Shown: in pieces, positions 1 through 8,617 of the stretch | Position numbering within the stretch: the first letter of the stretch is position 1 | Layout: each line of letters begins with the position of its first letter | The notes under the pieces: generated by a model | Told to the model about the DNA's origin: nothing | The model's database searches: none | The model's input: only the letters and a program-made list of their open reading frames with translations | DNA from: Synoicihabitans lomoniglobus | GTDB lineage: Bacteria > Verrucomicrobiota > Verrucomicrobiia > Opitutales > Opitutaceae | Assembly (NCBI RefSeq): GCF_029023725.1 | Contig: NZ_CP119075.1 | Location: 1,297,501-1,361,500, forward strand | Reading direction: 5' to 3' | DNA length: 64,000 nucleotides | Made by a program: the position numbers and the translations under genes

Positions 1-2
1 CG

Positions 3-1043
3 CAGCTACCCATCTACATCCTCCCCGGTAACCACGACGCCGCCTCAGGCCCCGATTCCGTCTGGCAGCGCAAAGCCTTCCTCAACGCTCCGGCCCACGT
101 GCACGTCCTCCGGGAAGCCGGCGTCACGGATCTCGGCGCAGGCACCTTCCTGCTCGCGTCCCCGCTGCACCAAAAGCTCTCGACGACCGACCCGAGCCTG
201 AAGCTCGTTGATCTCGCCGCCGATCTTCCGGCCGACGCCATCAAGATCGGCCTCACCCACGGTGCCCTCGCCATCGAGGCCAAGCACCAGCCCAACGATT
301 TCCCCATCGCCCTCAACGCCGCCTCCCGCGCCGGGCTCGACTACCTCGCCGTCGGCCACTGGCACAACTGGCTGCCCGACACCGACGGCGGTCGCATTGT
401 CATGCCGGGCTCCCCCGAGCCCGACCGTTTCATCAACGACGCCAGCGGCCACGTCGCCCTCGTGGAAATTCCGGGTGCCGGCCAAGCCCCGCAGGTCAAA
501 CGCTTGCGCGTGGCGACGCTCGACTGGCGGGAGATACTCTTCGATTTCCACGCCGCCGAGGCCTCCCGAGCCAGCCTTGCCGCCACCCTCGCCGAACTCA
601 CGCCCCAGGCCGCGCACACTGTGCTGCGGGTGAAACTCACCGGCACGGCCACGCCGACCGCCGTCGCCGAACTCCGCGCGTGGCTGGACACCGTGCTCAC
701 GCCCTTCCTTATCAGCCAACTCGTGGATAAGTCGCGCATTGCCCTCAGCGCGATCGAGCAAGCCGACCTCCAGGCCCGTCACCCGATCCTCGCCCAAGTC
801 CTGGCCGACATCGACCGCCTCGAAACCTTCGCCGGCGGCACCGTCGCCACGGCCGAATCTCAAATCTCAAATTCGAAATCTGAAATCGCCGAGCTGGAGG
901 CCGACGGCGTCGCCGCCCTCCAGCTCGCCGACGCCCAGGCCCTGCTCGGCACCGCCAAGATCGCCCTTACCCAGCTCACGCCCGAGTTCTTCGCCCAACT
1001 GCGCCAAACCGTCTTTCAAACCCTGCAGGAGGTGTCGGCGTGA
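3..1043 (+). CDS. SbcD/YhaO-like metallophosphoesterase, 5' partial
   Basis: The reading frame is open from the left edge and its start lies outside the window. The metallophosphoesterase signatures are visible: GNHD (bases 27-38), a THGAL segment near base 255 and GHWH (bases 354-365), which in this family ligate the two catalytic metals. The role expected from the family is the nuclease subunit of an SbcCD/Mre11-Rad50-like repair complex. It overlaps the downstream ATPase gene by 4 bases (GTGA), so the two are very likely translationally coupled and form one complex. An AT-rich in-frame tract at about 856-887 encodes residues like SQISNSKSEI, which look unlike the surrounding Ala/Leu-rich sequence. 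SbcD versus the shorter YhaO class cannot be settled by eye; the partner resembles YhaN. Confidence 0.85.
   Translation, partial: QLPIYILPGNHDAASGPDSVWQRKAFLNAPAHVHVLREAGVTDLGAGTFLLASPLHQKLSTTDPSLKLVDLAADLPADAIKIGLTHGALAIEAKHQPNDFPIALNAASRAGLDYLAVGHWHNWLPDTDGGRIVMPGSPEPDRFINDASGHVALVEIPGAGQAPQVKRLRVATLDWREILFDFHAAEASRASLAATLAELTPQAAHTVLRVKLTGTATPTAVAELRAWLDTVLTPFLISQLVDKSRIALSAIEQADLQARHPILAQVLADIDRLETFAGGTVATAESQISNSKSEIAELEADGVAALQLADAQALLGTAKIALTQLTPEFFAQLRQTVFQTLQEVSA
1027..1032 (+). promoter_or_regulatory. Ribosome binding site AGGAGG for the SbcC-like gene
   Basis: A perfect AGGAGG lies 7 bases before the GTG at 1040, inside the end of the upstream gene. It decides the GTG start and supports coupled translation of the nuclease and ATPase subunits. 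Confidence 0.7.
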
Positions 1044-3745
1044 TCCTGCACGCTATCGAGCTGCACCACGTCGGCCGCTTCCGCGAGTCGGTCCGCCTCG
1101 GCCCCTTCGCGCCGGGTCTCAACGTGCTCTCGGCCCCCAACGAGTCCGGCAAATCCACCTCGCTCCACGCCGCCGCCCGCGCCCTGTTCGATCGCCACAC
1201 CACCAAGGGCGAGGAACTCAAATCCCTGCAACCCGTCGGCACCGACCTCGCGCCACGCATCGCCGTCGAGTTCGAGACCGCCGCCGGTCGTTTCCGTATC
1301 GAGAAGACTTTTCTGCAAAAGCCCACCAGCGAGCTGCGCGCGTGGCAGTCCGCGTCGTGGCAACTCATCGCCGAGTCCGACCAGGCCGACCAACGCGTGC
1401 AGGCGCTCCTGCACTCGTCCCTACCCGGACGCGGTGCCACCAAATCCGAGCACTGGGGCTTTCTCGGCTTCCTCTGGGCCCGCCAAGGCGAACCCGCCGT
1501 CTGGCCTGGGTTCAACGACGAAGGGGTGGGGCAGAACATCCGTGCGCAACTCGTGCAACTGGAGCTCGATCCCGTCATCGAACGCCTGCGCGAGCGCCTC
1601 GCCGCGACGTTCGGCTCGATCCTGACCGCCACCGGCCAGCCCCGCACCGGCGGCCCACTCCGCACCGCCGAGGATGACCTCACGCGCCTCGACGAGGAAC
1701 TCACGCAACTTCACGCCACCCGCACGAAATTGGAGGACGCCTTGGTGCGTTACCAACAGGCCGCCTCCGGCGTGACCCAGTTGGCCAAGGAACACGCCGA
1801 ACGCACCGCCGCCGCCGCGACCCTGCACGAGTCGGCGCAAGCCGCCGAGCGCCTGAGCGCCGAGCTCAAAACCCATCAACACGCCCTGCTCACCGCGCAG
1901 GAGAAACTCGACACCGTCGCGGCCGACGCCACCAAACTCGCCCACCTGCGCCAACTCACCGCCGAGGCCCAAACCGCGATCACCGCCGCCGAGCACACCG
2001 CCGCCACCGCCACGCAGAAACGCACCGACCTGCGCGCCCGCCTCGACGCCATGCAGACCGAACGCCCCCAGCGCGAATCCGCCCTGCAGACGCGCCGGGT
2101 CGAGTTGCAGCGCGCCCAAGGTCTCCTGCGCTTGCGCCAACACACCGAAACCGCCGCCGCGTTGGCGCGACAGATCGCGAAAGTCGAGGCCACCGCCGCC
2201 GAGCTCGCCGAGCTAAAAGCCCGCCAGGCCAAGCTGCCCGACCTCACGCCCGCCCAGCTGCGCAAACTGGAAGACCTCGCCGAGCAAACCCGCACCCTGA
2301 CCGCCCAGCTCCAAGCGCTCGGACTCACCGTCGAACTCACACCCGACCGCGACGCCTTGGTTGCAGCGGACGGGAAATCCCAAAACCCAGATCCCAAATC
2401 CCAAACGGAGATTCCAGCCGGCCAGACCACCACCTTGCGCAGTCCGCAAACCCTCGACCTGCACCTCGCCGATTGGGGCCGCATCGTGATTCGGTCCGGC
2501 GCTCAGGAAACGCAGAATGTCGCCAAGGAACTCGACACCGCGCACACCGCCCTGCGCAACGCTTTGGAAAAGGCCGAAGTCCCGACTCTCGACGCCGCGC
2601 GCGAAGCCGTGACCGAGCGCCGGGAGCTGGACACCCAACTCAAAACCCTCGGCGCCACGCTCGCCTCCCAACTCGGCGAACACGACACCCTCGCGGACCT
2701 GCAAGACACCGCCGCCAGCGCCGCGCGCCGAGCCGACGCCCAAGCCGCGACCCTCCCGCCCACCGCCGCCGACCACGCCCTCAGTCAAGCCGACCTCGAA
2801 GCGACCGAAGCCCGCCTCAGCGCCGCCCTGCCTGCGGAGGAAAAGGCCCTCACGGCGTTCGACCGCGAGATGGAGCGCATCCGCACCGAAGAACGCACCG
2901 CGACGCAGACCGAGCAGACTGCCGACAAACAACTCACGGAACAGCGAGGCAGCCTGCGCACGCACGAAGCGCAAACCGCCGACCTCATGGGCCGCTACGC
3001 CGACGGACTCGACGCCGCTAAAACTGCAGCGCAGATCGCCTTCACCCAAGCGGAAGCCCGCGTCGCCGCCGCCAAAGCCCAACTCCCGCCCGACTACGAC
3101 AAATTGCCCGAGCGCAACAAACGCGCCGCCGTCTCCCTGCAGCAGATTGCTAACGAACTCCAAGCCCGCCGCACCGAACGCGATCAAGCCAAAGGCACGC
3201 TCGAAACCCTCGGCGGCCAAGGCCTGTATTCGCGGGAAACGGAACTCGAAGAAAAGAAAGTCGAAGCGACCCTGCGGCGCGACGCCGCGCGCGCCCAAGG
3301 TTGGACGACCCGCATCGCGCACGACCTCATCGAGCACCGCAAACAAGCCGCGACCAAGGCCGTGCTCACGCCCCTCGAGCAACGCCTCACGGCGGCCTTT
3401 GCGGAACTCTCCGGTGACCCCACGCGCCAAGTATTCCTGAACGAACAACTGCAGATCGCCGGCATCGGCCGCACCCGCGAAGCCACCCACGCCTTCGACC
3501 AACTCTCGCAAGGCGCCAAGGAACAACTCCTCCTCTGCCTGCGTCTGGCCGTGGCGCAGGAACTAGCGACGGACGAACCCCAAGTCCTCATCCTCGACGA
3601 CGTCCTGGTCAACACCGACCCCGTCCGCCAAGAGAGAATCTTAGATGTCCTCGGAGCCCAAGCCACCCACCTCCAAATCCTCATCCTCACCTGCCACCCC
3701 GACCGCTACCGCGGAGTAGGGCAAGCGGTAAACTTCACGATATAA
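1040..3745 (+). CDS. SbcC/YhaN-like SMC-family ATPase (Rad50-like)
   Basis: This 901-residue protein has the split ABC ATPase layout of the SbcC/Rad50/YhaN family. The Walker A is APNESGKST (about residues 32-40). A long Ala/Glu/Arg-rich coiled-coil centre follows. The C-terminal half carries a signature-like LSQGAKEQ segment and a Walker B LILDDVLVNTD. The expected role is ATP-driven opening or tethering of DNA ends for the metallophosphoesterase encoded just upstream (4-base overlap, strong AGGAGG before the GTG start). I see no CxxC zinc hook in the coiled-coil middle, which fits a YhaN-like rather than a classical SbcC/Rad50 protein. An AT-rich in-frame tract at 2373-2415 (NPDPKSQTEI) interrupts the coiled coil. 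Confidence 0.85.
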   Translation: MILHAIELHHVGRFRESVRLGPFAPGLNVLSAPNESGKSTSLHAAARALFDRHTTKGEELKSLQPVGTDLAPRIAVEFETAAGRFRIEKTFLQKPTSELRAWQSASWQLIAESDQADQRVQALLHSSLPGRGATKSEHWGFLGFLWARQGEPAVWPGFNDEGVGQNIRAQLVQLELDPVIERLRERLAATFGSILTATGQPRTGGPLRTAEDDLTRLDEELTQLHATRTKLEDALVRYQQAASGVTQLAKEHAERTAAAATLHESAQAAERLSAELKTHQHALLTAQEKLDTVAADATKLAHLRQLTAEAQTAITAAEHTAATATQKRTDLRARLDAMQTERPQRESALQTRRVELQRAQGLLRLRQHTETAAALARQIAKVEATAAELAELKARQAKLPDLTPAQLRKLEDLAEQTRTLTAQLQALGLTVELTPDRDALVAADGKSQNPDPKSQTEIPAGQTTTLRSPQTLDLHLADWGRIVIRSGAQETQNVAKELDTAHTALRNALEKAEVPTLDAAREAVTERRELDTQLKTLGATLASQLGEHDTLADLQDTAASAARRADAQAATLPPTAADHALSQADLEATEARLSAALPAEEKALTAFDREMERIRTEERTATQTEQTADKQLTEQRGSLRTHEAQTADLMGRYADGLDAAKTAAQIAFTQAEARVAAAKAQLPPDYDKLPERNKRAAVSLQQIANELQARRTERDQAKGTLETLGGQGLYSRETELEEKKVEATLRRDAARAQGWTTRIAHDLIEHRKQAATKAVLTPLEQRLTAAFAELSGDPTRQVFLNEQLQIAGIGRTREATHAFDQLSQGAKEQLLLCLRLAVAQELATDEPQVLILDDVLVNTDPVRQERILDVLGAQATHLQILILTCHPDRYRGVGQAVNFTI

Positions 3746-3773
3746 AGCGCCGACGAATATCCCTTTTCATTTT

Positions 3774-5369
3774 ATGAGAATCTCTAAAATCACTGTCGAA
3801 AACTTCCGTTCGATCCGTCGAGTTGAAATTGATGCTTCGGCGTTCAATGTGCTCGTTGGGCGAAACAACCACGGAAAGACGAACTTATTTGATGCCATTC
3901 AATGGTTTTACACCGGATCAGGCGATCTTGCGGAACTGAAAAATTCAGCGGCTAGAGAGGATGACGAAATTTCAGTCGAGTTGGAATTCTCAGGGGTTCA
4001 AGAAGGTCTCGGCCAGATCACCCATGCGGACAATCAAACGAAGCTCCGCAATGTTCTTGGTGAAAGCGATACCATGCGGGTGAAACGTATGGGCTCTAAG
4101 CCAAAGGAGCGTCTTATTTACAATCCGACAAAAGACGAATGGAAGAAGCAGCCGTGTGGAACTGATGGGCCTTTTAACAACTGCATCCCTCGTTTCGAGT
4201 TCGTTGAAGCGACCAAAAATCTTAGAGATGTTGGGAATTACAAGTCGACGACCCCGATCGGCAAGATGCTTGGCGGAGTTCTCGCTGAGATACTGGAAGC
4301 TGAGGAGGAATACGTGAAATTCCGCGAACAGTTTGAGAAACTTTTTTCGTCAGAGACTTCGAGCATCAAGCAGAAGCTCAAGGACGTCAGCGGGCAAGTT
4401 TGTGAGCATCTCAAAAAGCAGTTCCCCGATTGCGCTGACGTTGAGTTCCTGGTTCAGGAGCCTGCCTTTGATGAATTGCTCAAAAACTTTCGCACGGAAG
4501 TCGATGATGGGGTCACCACCACCGCAGAGGAAAAGGGAGACGGGATGCAACGAGCGCTAATGCTCGCGATCATTAAAACCTACGCTGATCAACGGCGGGA
4601 TGATGCACTCGGGCGTTCGTTCATATTCTTCATCGATGAGGCAGAGCTTCATCTCCACCCGACGGCGCAAAGGCAGCTCAAGCAAGCCTTGTTGGAACTG
4701 GCCGACGGACACGATCAAGTATTCATCAACACGCATTCCTCCGTGCTGTTGACTGACAACTATGGCCAGCAATCCCTGTTTCGCGTTGCCAAGGAAGCGC
4801 AGGGTGAGACGCAAATCGGGAAAATCGATTCTTCACCGAAAAAACACGAAGTCATTTTCGAGCTGTTGGGGGGCTCTCCAGCCGACATCTTACTCCCGGC
4901 AAATTTCCTGATCGTTGAAGGGCCAAGTGAAGTTGAGTTTTTTAAGCACGTTATTTCCCGCCATTACTCGCATCAGGTTGAGATCCACGTTCTCGCCGCC
5001 AACGGAGACGATGAGCGTCAACGCCAGCAGGTAACAGCCGTTGAGGACTTGCTGGCAACCATCGACCGCCGCCCCATCTACCGAGAAAAACTGACAATCC
5101 TCTTCGACAAACCGGATACTGGGAAAGAACAGCGATTTGAGGACTTCAAGAACGGTCGTCTTCATGCCAACGCGAATGATCAACTATTCGTTTTGCCGGT
5201 GCATGGTCTGGAGGACTACTATCCAGCAGCACTCCGGGCCGCGACGCAGTTGGCACACAAAGTGAAACTCGCCGAATACATGGGGCGCAACATCACCAAA
5301 GAAAATTTTGAAAACCACATGCCGATCATGTTCAGGGCTTTGGAGCATTGCTGGGCAAATGCTTATTAG
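3774..5369 (+). CDS. OLD-family ATP-dependent endonuclease (AAA ATPase + TOPRIM)
   Basis: The product has 531 residues. The N-terminus has FRSIRR and a Walker A GRNNHGKT (about residues 29-36). The Walker B/signature region contains FIDEAELHLHP (about 283-293). The C-terminal third shows TOPRIM acidic motifs: IVEGPSE (about 379-385), ILFDKPD (about 440) and HGLEDYY (about 475). This order is that of overcoming-lysogenization-defect nucleases, several of which act in phage defence (P2 OLD, GajA of Gabija, retron or PARIS partners). No UvrD-like GajB or other partner is adjacent, so it may act alone. By eye its codons are far more AT-rich than both neighbours, and a transposase follows within 140 bases; both suggest horizontal acquisition. 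It looks full length. Confidence 0.85.
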   Translation: MRISKITVENFRSIRRVEIDASAFNVLVGRNNHGKTNLFDAIQWFYTGSGDLAELKNSAAREDDEISVELEFSGVQEGLGQITHADNQTKLRNVLGESDTMRVKRMGSKPKERLIYNPTKDEWKKQPCGTDGPFNNCIPRFEFVEATKNLRDVGNYKSTTPIGKMLGGVLAEILEAEEEYVKFREQFEKLFSSETSSIKQKLKDVSGQVCEHLKKQFPDCADVEFLVQEPAFDELLKNFRTEVDDGVTTTAEEKGDGMQRALMLAIIKTYADQRRDDALGRSFIFFIDEAELHLHPTAQRQLKQALLELADGHDQVFINTHSSVLLTDNYGQQSLFRVAKEAQGETQIGKIDSSPKKHEVIFELLGGSPADILLPANFLIVEGPSEVEFFKHVISRHYSHQVEIHVLAANGDDERQRQQVTAVEDLLATIDRRPIYREKLTILFDKPDTGKEQRFEDFKNGRLHANANDQLFVLPVHGLEDYYPAALRAATQLAHKVKLAEYMGRNITKENFENHMPIMFRALEHCWANAY

Positions 5370-5418
5370 AATTAGCTAACCATTTTCTCCACAGATGAAG
5401 CCGAGGACTTAAAAGGGG

Positions 5419-5450
5419 GAAAATAAAGGGACAAGGAAAATAAAGGGACA
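5419..5450 (+). repeat. Tandem direct repeat upstream of the transposase
   Basis: The 15-base unit GAAAATAAAGGGACA occurs at 5419-5433 and again at 5436-5450 (period 17). It sits immediately 5' of the RAYT-type gene and may belong to the mobile unit, for example as a recognition or end sequence. No matching copy was noticed at the 3' side. Confidence 0.7.
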
Positions 5451-5502
5451 GGCTAATAAAGACTCGTAATTGGAGAAGGACGGTGCTCTGCTTTCCCCCG
5501 AT

Positions 5503-6498
5503 ATGAGGACGGCACGGATCAAGGTGGATGCGGGGGAGGGCGTGGCGGTTTATCATGTGATGACTCGCACCGTGAATGGGGAGCATTTGCTCGACGACGT
5601 GGCCAAGGAGGTTTTGCGGAAACAACTGTGGCAGGTTGCCGATTTTTGCGGGGTGCAGGTGTGCACTTTTGCTCTTATGTCCAACCACTTCCATGTGTTG
5701 CTACGAGTGCCGCAGAAGTCGGAAGTTACCGATGCAGAACTGCTTCGGCGATATGCTGTGCTTTATCCGAAGCCGACCAAGTATCAGACGGCGCAGTTGG
5801 ATGTGATTCGAGGGCAATTGGTCAAGGATGGGCCAGAGGCGGTGACGTGGCGGTCGAGGCAGGTCGCCTTGATGGGGGATGTTTCCCAGTTCATGAAGCT
5901 GCTCAAGCAGCGGTTCTCCGTATGGTTCAATCGTTCCCATGGGCGCTATGGCACGTTGTGGGCGGAGCGTTTCAAAAGCGTGTTGGTAGAGGGCAAAAGC
6001 GGGGTGATGCGGACCATGGCGGCCTACATTGATTTGAACCCGGTGCGCGCCGGATTGGTCGAGGATCCAAAGGACTACCGGTTCTGCGGTTACGCAGAAG
6101 CGGTGGCGGGTAACGCCACGGCTCGACGGGGGCTGGATTTGTTGTTCGAGGGTGGCACCGCTGACAATTGGCGGTCCACGCAGAGCGCTTATCGGCAGAT
6201 CCTGTTTGGCACGGCCGCGGGGCCGCGGGAACATGGACATCATATTGATTCCGAGGCGTTTGAACGGGTGGTGGCACAAAAAGGCCAACTACCGCTGCAG
6301 GCGGTTCTGCGGTGCCGTGTTCGTCACTTCACGGACGGAGCGGTGCTGGGGTCCAAGGCGTTTGTCGCCGAACAGCTGAATCACTATCGGCGGGCGACCG
6401 GTCGGCGCGAACGCACCGCGCCGCGTGATGTCCCGCGGGTGACCGACTGGGGCGACTTGTGCACGTTGCGCGGGTTGCGTAAGCATCCCTTTGGTTAG
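5503..6498 (+). CDS. REP-associated tyrosine transposase (RAYT, IS200/IS605-like TnpA)
   Basis: This product of about 331 residues has the Y1-transposase hallmarks: an N-terminal VYHVMTRTVNG segment, the HUH metal-binding motif SNHFHVLL (about residues 60-67) and a distal DLNPVRAGLVEDP block. I see no TnpB partner and no obvious IS ends, which fits the domesticated or single-gene RAYT class that mobilises REP hairpins. I chose ATG 5503 because family proteins begin just before the AR-I-K-V strand; an in-frame TTG at 5470 would add 11 residues. It sits just after the AT-rich OLD nuclease gene and upstream of a stretch full of intergenic hairpin repeats, which could be its substrates, but that link is inference. 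Confidence 0.85.
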   Translation: MRTARIKVDAGEGVAVYHVMTRTVNGEHLLDDVAKEVLRKQLWQVADFCGVQVCTFALMSNHFHVLLRVPQKSEVTDAELLRRYAVLYPKPTKYQTAQLDVIRGQLVKDGPEAVTWRSRQVALMGDVSQFMKLLKQRFSVWFNRSHGRYGTLWAERFKSVLVEGKSGVMRTMAAYIDLNPVRAGLVEDPKDYRFCGYAEAVAGNATARRGLDLLFEGGTADNWRSTQSAYRQILFGTAAGPREHGHHIDSEAFERVVAQKGQLPLQAVLRCRVRHFTDGAVLGSKAFVAEQLNHYRRATGRRERTAPRDVPRVTDWGDLCTLRGLRKHPFG

Positions 6499-6784
6499 CG
6501 AAGCTCCAAAGGCCGCGGGCAAATTGGGCCGACCATAAAAACGGAATGTGATTTGAATTCCGCCCGATGTGGCGGCGGGGCGCTTTCGGCGAAAGCTCCG
6601 ATTGTGGCGGGAAGGCGCGAGCGAGTTCGCGGCTTACGGGGTGGTGTGCGGGAGCGTTGGGTGGAGGAGGTCGTTGGCAGTGGATCGGTGACGGGCGGTT
6701 GTCGTCGACGAACGATGTGTCCACCCGGTGGTGTCGTGGTGAGGGTTGCCTGAGACGGGCCCGAGCGACTTAACTGCGATGGTC
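6499..6784. other. Spacer with a short palindromic repeat copy
   Basis: No convincing gene. It holds a 25-base element at 6615-6639 with core GCGCGAGCGAGTTCGCGG; a near-identical copy (23/25) lies at 20942-20966. The rest shows no clear signal beyond GC-rich unstructured sequence. Confidence 0.6.
6615..6639 (+). repeat. GCGAGCGAG-TCGC palindromic repeat, copy 1
   Basis: This 25-base element differs from the copy at 20942-20966 only by two C-to-T changes. The core is near-palindromic (GCGAGYTCGC). Both copies are intergenic. Confidence 0.6.
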
Positions 6785-7981
6785 ATGAGTAAAAACCTCG
6801 TCGTTTGTTGTGATGGGACGAACAACCAGTTTGGGTCGTGCAATACGAACGTGGTGCGGTTGGTGCAGGTGTTGGATCGCGATCCGGCGCGGCAACTGGT
6901 CTATTACGATCCGGGGCTGGGCACGTTGCCGGAGCCGGGTTTTTGGACGCCGGTTGGCAAGTGGTTTTCCAAAGTGATCGGCCTGGCGTTCGGCGTGGGT
7001 CTGGAGGGAAAGGTGGCACGGGCTTACATGTTTCTGATGCGGCACTATGTGCCGGGAGATCAAATTTACCTCTATGGGTTCAGTCGCGGGGCCTACACCG
7101 TGCGGGTGCTGGCGGGGGTGTTGCATCAGTTCGGGTTGTTGCCGTCGGGGAACGAGAATCTGGTGCCTTACGTGATGCGCTACACGAGCGCGGTGAAGGG
7201 GCTGGACGGGAAGTCGGCGGCGAAGCGTAGTTCGTATTGGAAGGTCGCCCGGGAATTTCGGCGAAGCTTTGCCCGCACTATCACCCAGGGGCAGCGGGAG
7301 TCGCGCACGGTGAAGGTGCGGTTCATGGGTTTGTGGGATACGGTGTCATCGGTGGGGTGGGTGTGGGAGCCGTCGCGGTTTCCGCACACAACGAAAAATC
7401 CGGGCGTTGAGATCGTGCGTCACGCGGTGGCGTTGGATGAGAGGCGTGCGTTTTATCGGCAAAATCGGTGGACGGATCAGCCCAAGCCCGGACAGGACGT
7501 GGCGGAGTGGTGGTTTCCGGGGGCGCACAGCGATGTGGGCGGCGGGCACCCGGAAGGCGAGGGCGGGTTGTGGAGGGCACCGTGGTTGTGGGTGCTGTGG
7601 GAGTCGCGGCGAGCGGGGCTGCGGGTGCGAACCAAGGCGGTGCGGCAAACGCTCAAGCGCACGCCGATTCCGCAGCCGGGTTGGGCCAACCGTCCGCACG
7701 ATTCGCTGACCTGGCGTTGGTGGTGGGCGGAGGTGTTTCCCAAGTTGCGGTGGCACGCCACGTCGCGTCGCAATCTCCCGCATGTGAATCTCGGCCGGTG
7801 TCGACATCTCGCCGCCGGCACGTTGTTGCACGCGTCGGTGCTGCGGCGTCTACGGCGAACGGACCTCAATTATACGCCGGCAAATGTCTCGCCGGCAATG
7901 ATCGCACAAGTGCGAGCGTTGAAGATCGTGCCGCGGGTTTCGCGGATGGCGCGGGATGAAGGGGGCGATGCTGGTGCGTGA
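6785..7981 (+). CDS. DUF2235 (Tle1-like) alpha/beta hydrolase
   Basis: Family features are clear: an N-terminal LVVCCDGTNNQFG strand and loop, the nucleophile elbow GFSRGAYT (about residues 98-105, GxSxG with Ser as nucleophile) and a downstream HSDVGGGHPEGE segment (about residue 247) carrying the acidic residue. DUF2235 proteins include the Tle1 phospholipase effectors of type VI secretion, but many are stand-alone cytosolic hydrolases. No VgrG, PAAR, immunity or other T6SS gene is nearby and no signal peptide is seen, so an effector role is not supported here. Start chosen at ATG 6785 (MSKNLVV); ATG 6779 and TTG 6746 are in frame. The C-terminal 120 residues are basic and Trp-rich. Confidence 0.8.
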   Translation: MSKNLVVCCDGTNNQFGSCNTNVVRLVQVLDRDPARQLVYYDPGLGTLPEPGFWTPVGKWFSKVIGLAFGVGLEGKVARAYMFLMRHYVPGDQIYLYGFSRGAYTVRVLAGVLHQFGLLPSGNENLVPYVMRYTSAVKGLDGKSAAKRSSYWKVAREFRRSFARTITQGQRESRTVKVRFMGLWDTVSSVGWVWEPSRFPHTTKNPGVEIVRHAVALDERRAFYRQNRWTDQPKPGQDVAEWWFPGAHSDVGGGHPEGEGGLWRAPWLWVLWESRRAGLRVRTKAVRQTLKRTPIPQPGWANRPHDSLTWRWWWAEVFPKLRWHATSRRNLPHVNLGRCRHLAAGTLLHASVLRRLRRTDLNYTPANVSPAMIAQVRALKIVPRVSRMARDEGGDAGA

Positions 7982-8617
7982 GGCAGGTTTGTTTTTCTAC
8001 AGAAGCTAACGAAGCCGTCAGTCGGCCGTCAGCCGGTGATGGCTTGAGTGGGAGAAATTTAACCGAAAATCACGAAGGACGCTAAGCCTCTCCGGTGGTT
8101 GGTTTTTAAGGGAATGTTCACACCGCGGAAACGGATGTATTCGGTAGGGCGATTTCCCCGAAAGCGTCGAACGCGGTGGCATGCTTTTACCGCCGGTCGC
8201 TGAGGGCGAGTAACCGAGAGGCAGGACTGTTTTGGCTCACGGCACACTCGGAAGCGTCCGCGTGATGGTGAGGTGTTGGTGGGCGGGGGCAGGATAAATA
8301 TTTAACTGCAGATAACACCGATCGAAGACCACGAAGCCACTCCACCGCGTGGTATTCTTCGCGCGCTTGGCGATCTTCTGTAGGAAAATCTCAACCTGAT
8401 GGATCTGCAAATTTATGCGAAATCCGCGCTTGAGTTTCGTGGGCCACGCCGGTGTGTGTGATAGAGCCTTTTAGGCTCACGGAATACACGAAACCTGTAG
8501 GGTGATGCTGGAGCGGAAGGGACTGACAATTGCGGTTGCGGTCATTGGCGCGTGACGTGGTGCGCGGATGGCATGCGGCAGTTATGAAGGCGGGGGTTCG
8601 GACGTTGACCAAGGTCG
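7982..8617. other. Repeat-filled intergenic region
   Basis: About 640 bases without a credible gene. It contains a decayed repeat copy at about 8060-8115 and a fuller one at 8291-8430 (TAACTGCAGATAACACCG, then ACGAAGCCACTCC and GGCGATCTTCTGTA). Open frames here are translations of the repeat. Any promoter for the desaturase gene should lie in the last about 150 bases, but I could not pick one. Confidence 0.6.
8291..8430 (+). repeat. Dispersed hairpin repeat, copy B
   Basis: Shares with the copies at 9741, 10891, 12428 and 12747 the order: ACGAAGCCACTCC, GGCGATCTTCTGTA, then a tail resembling TGCGAAATCCGCG. The left hairpin arm is degenerate in this copy. Confidence 0.55.

Noticed and set aside
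3774..5369. Gabija system (GajA-GajB)
   Set aside because: Only the OLD-type gene is present; no UvrD-like helicase lies downstream, where a transposase follows instead.
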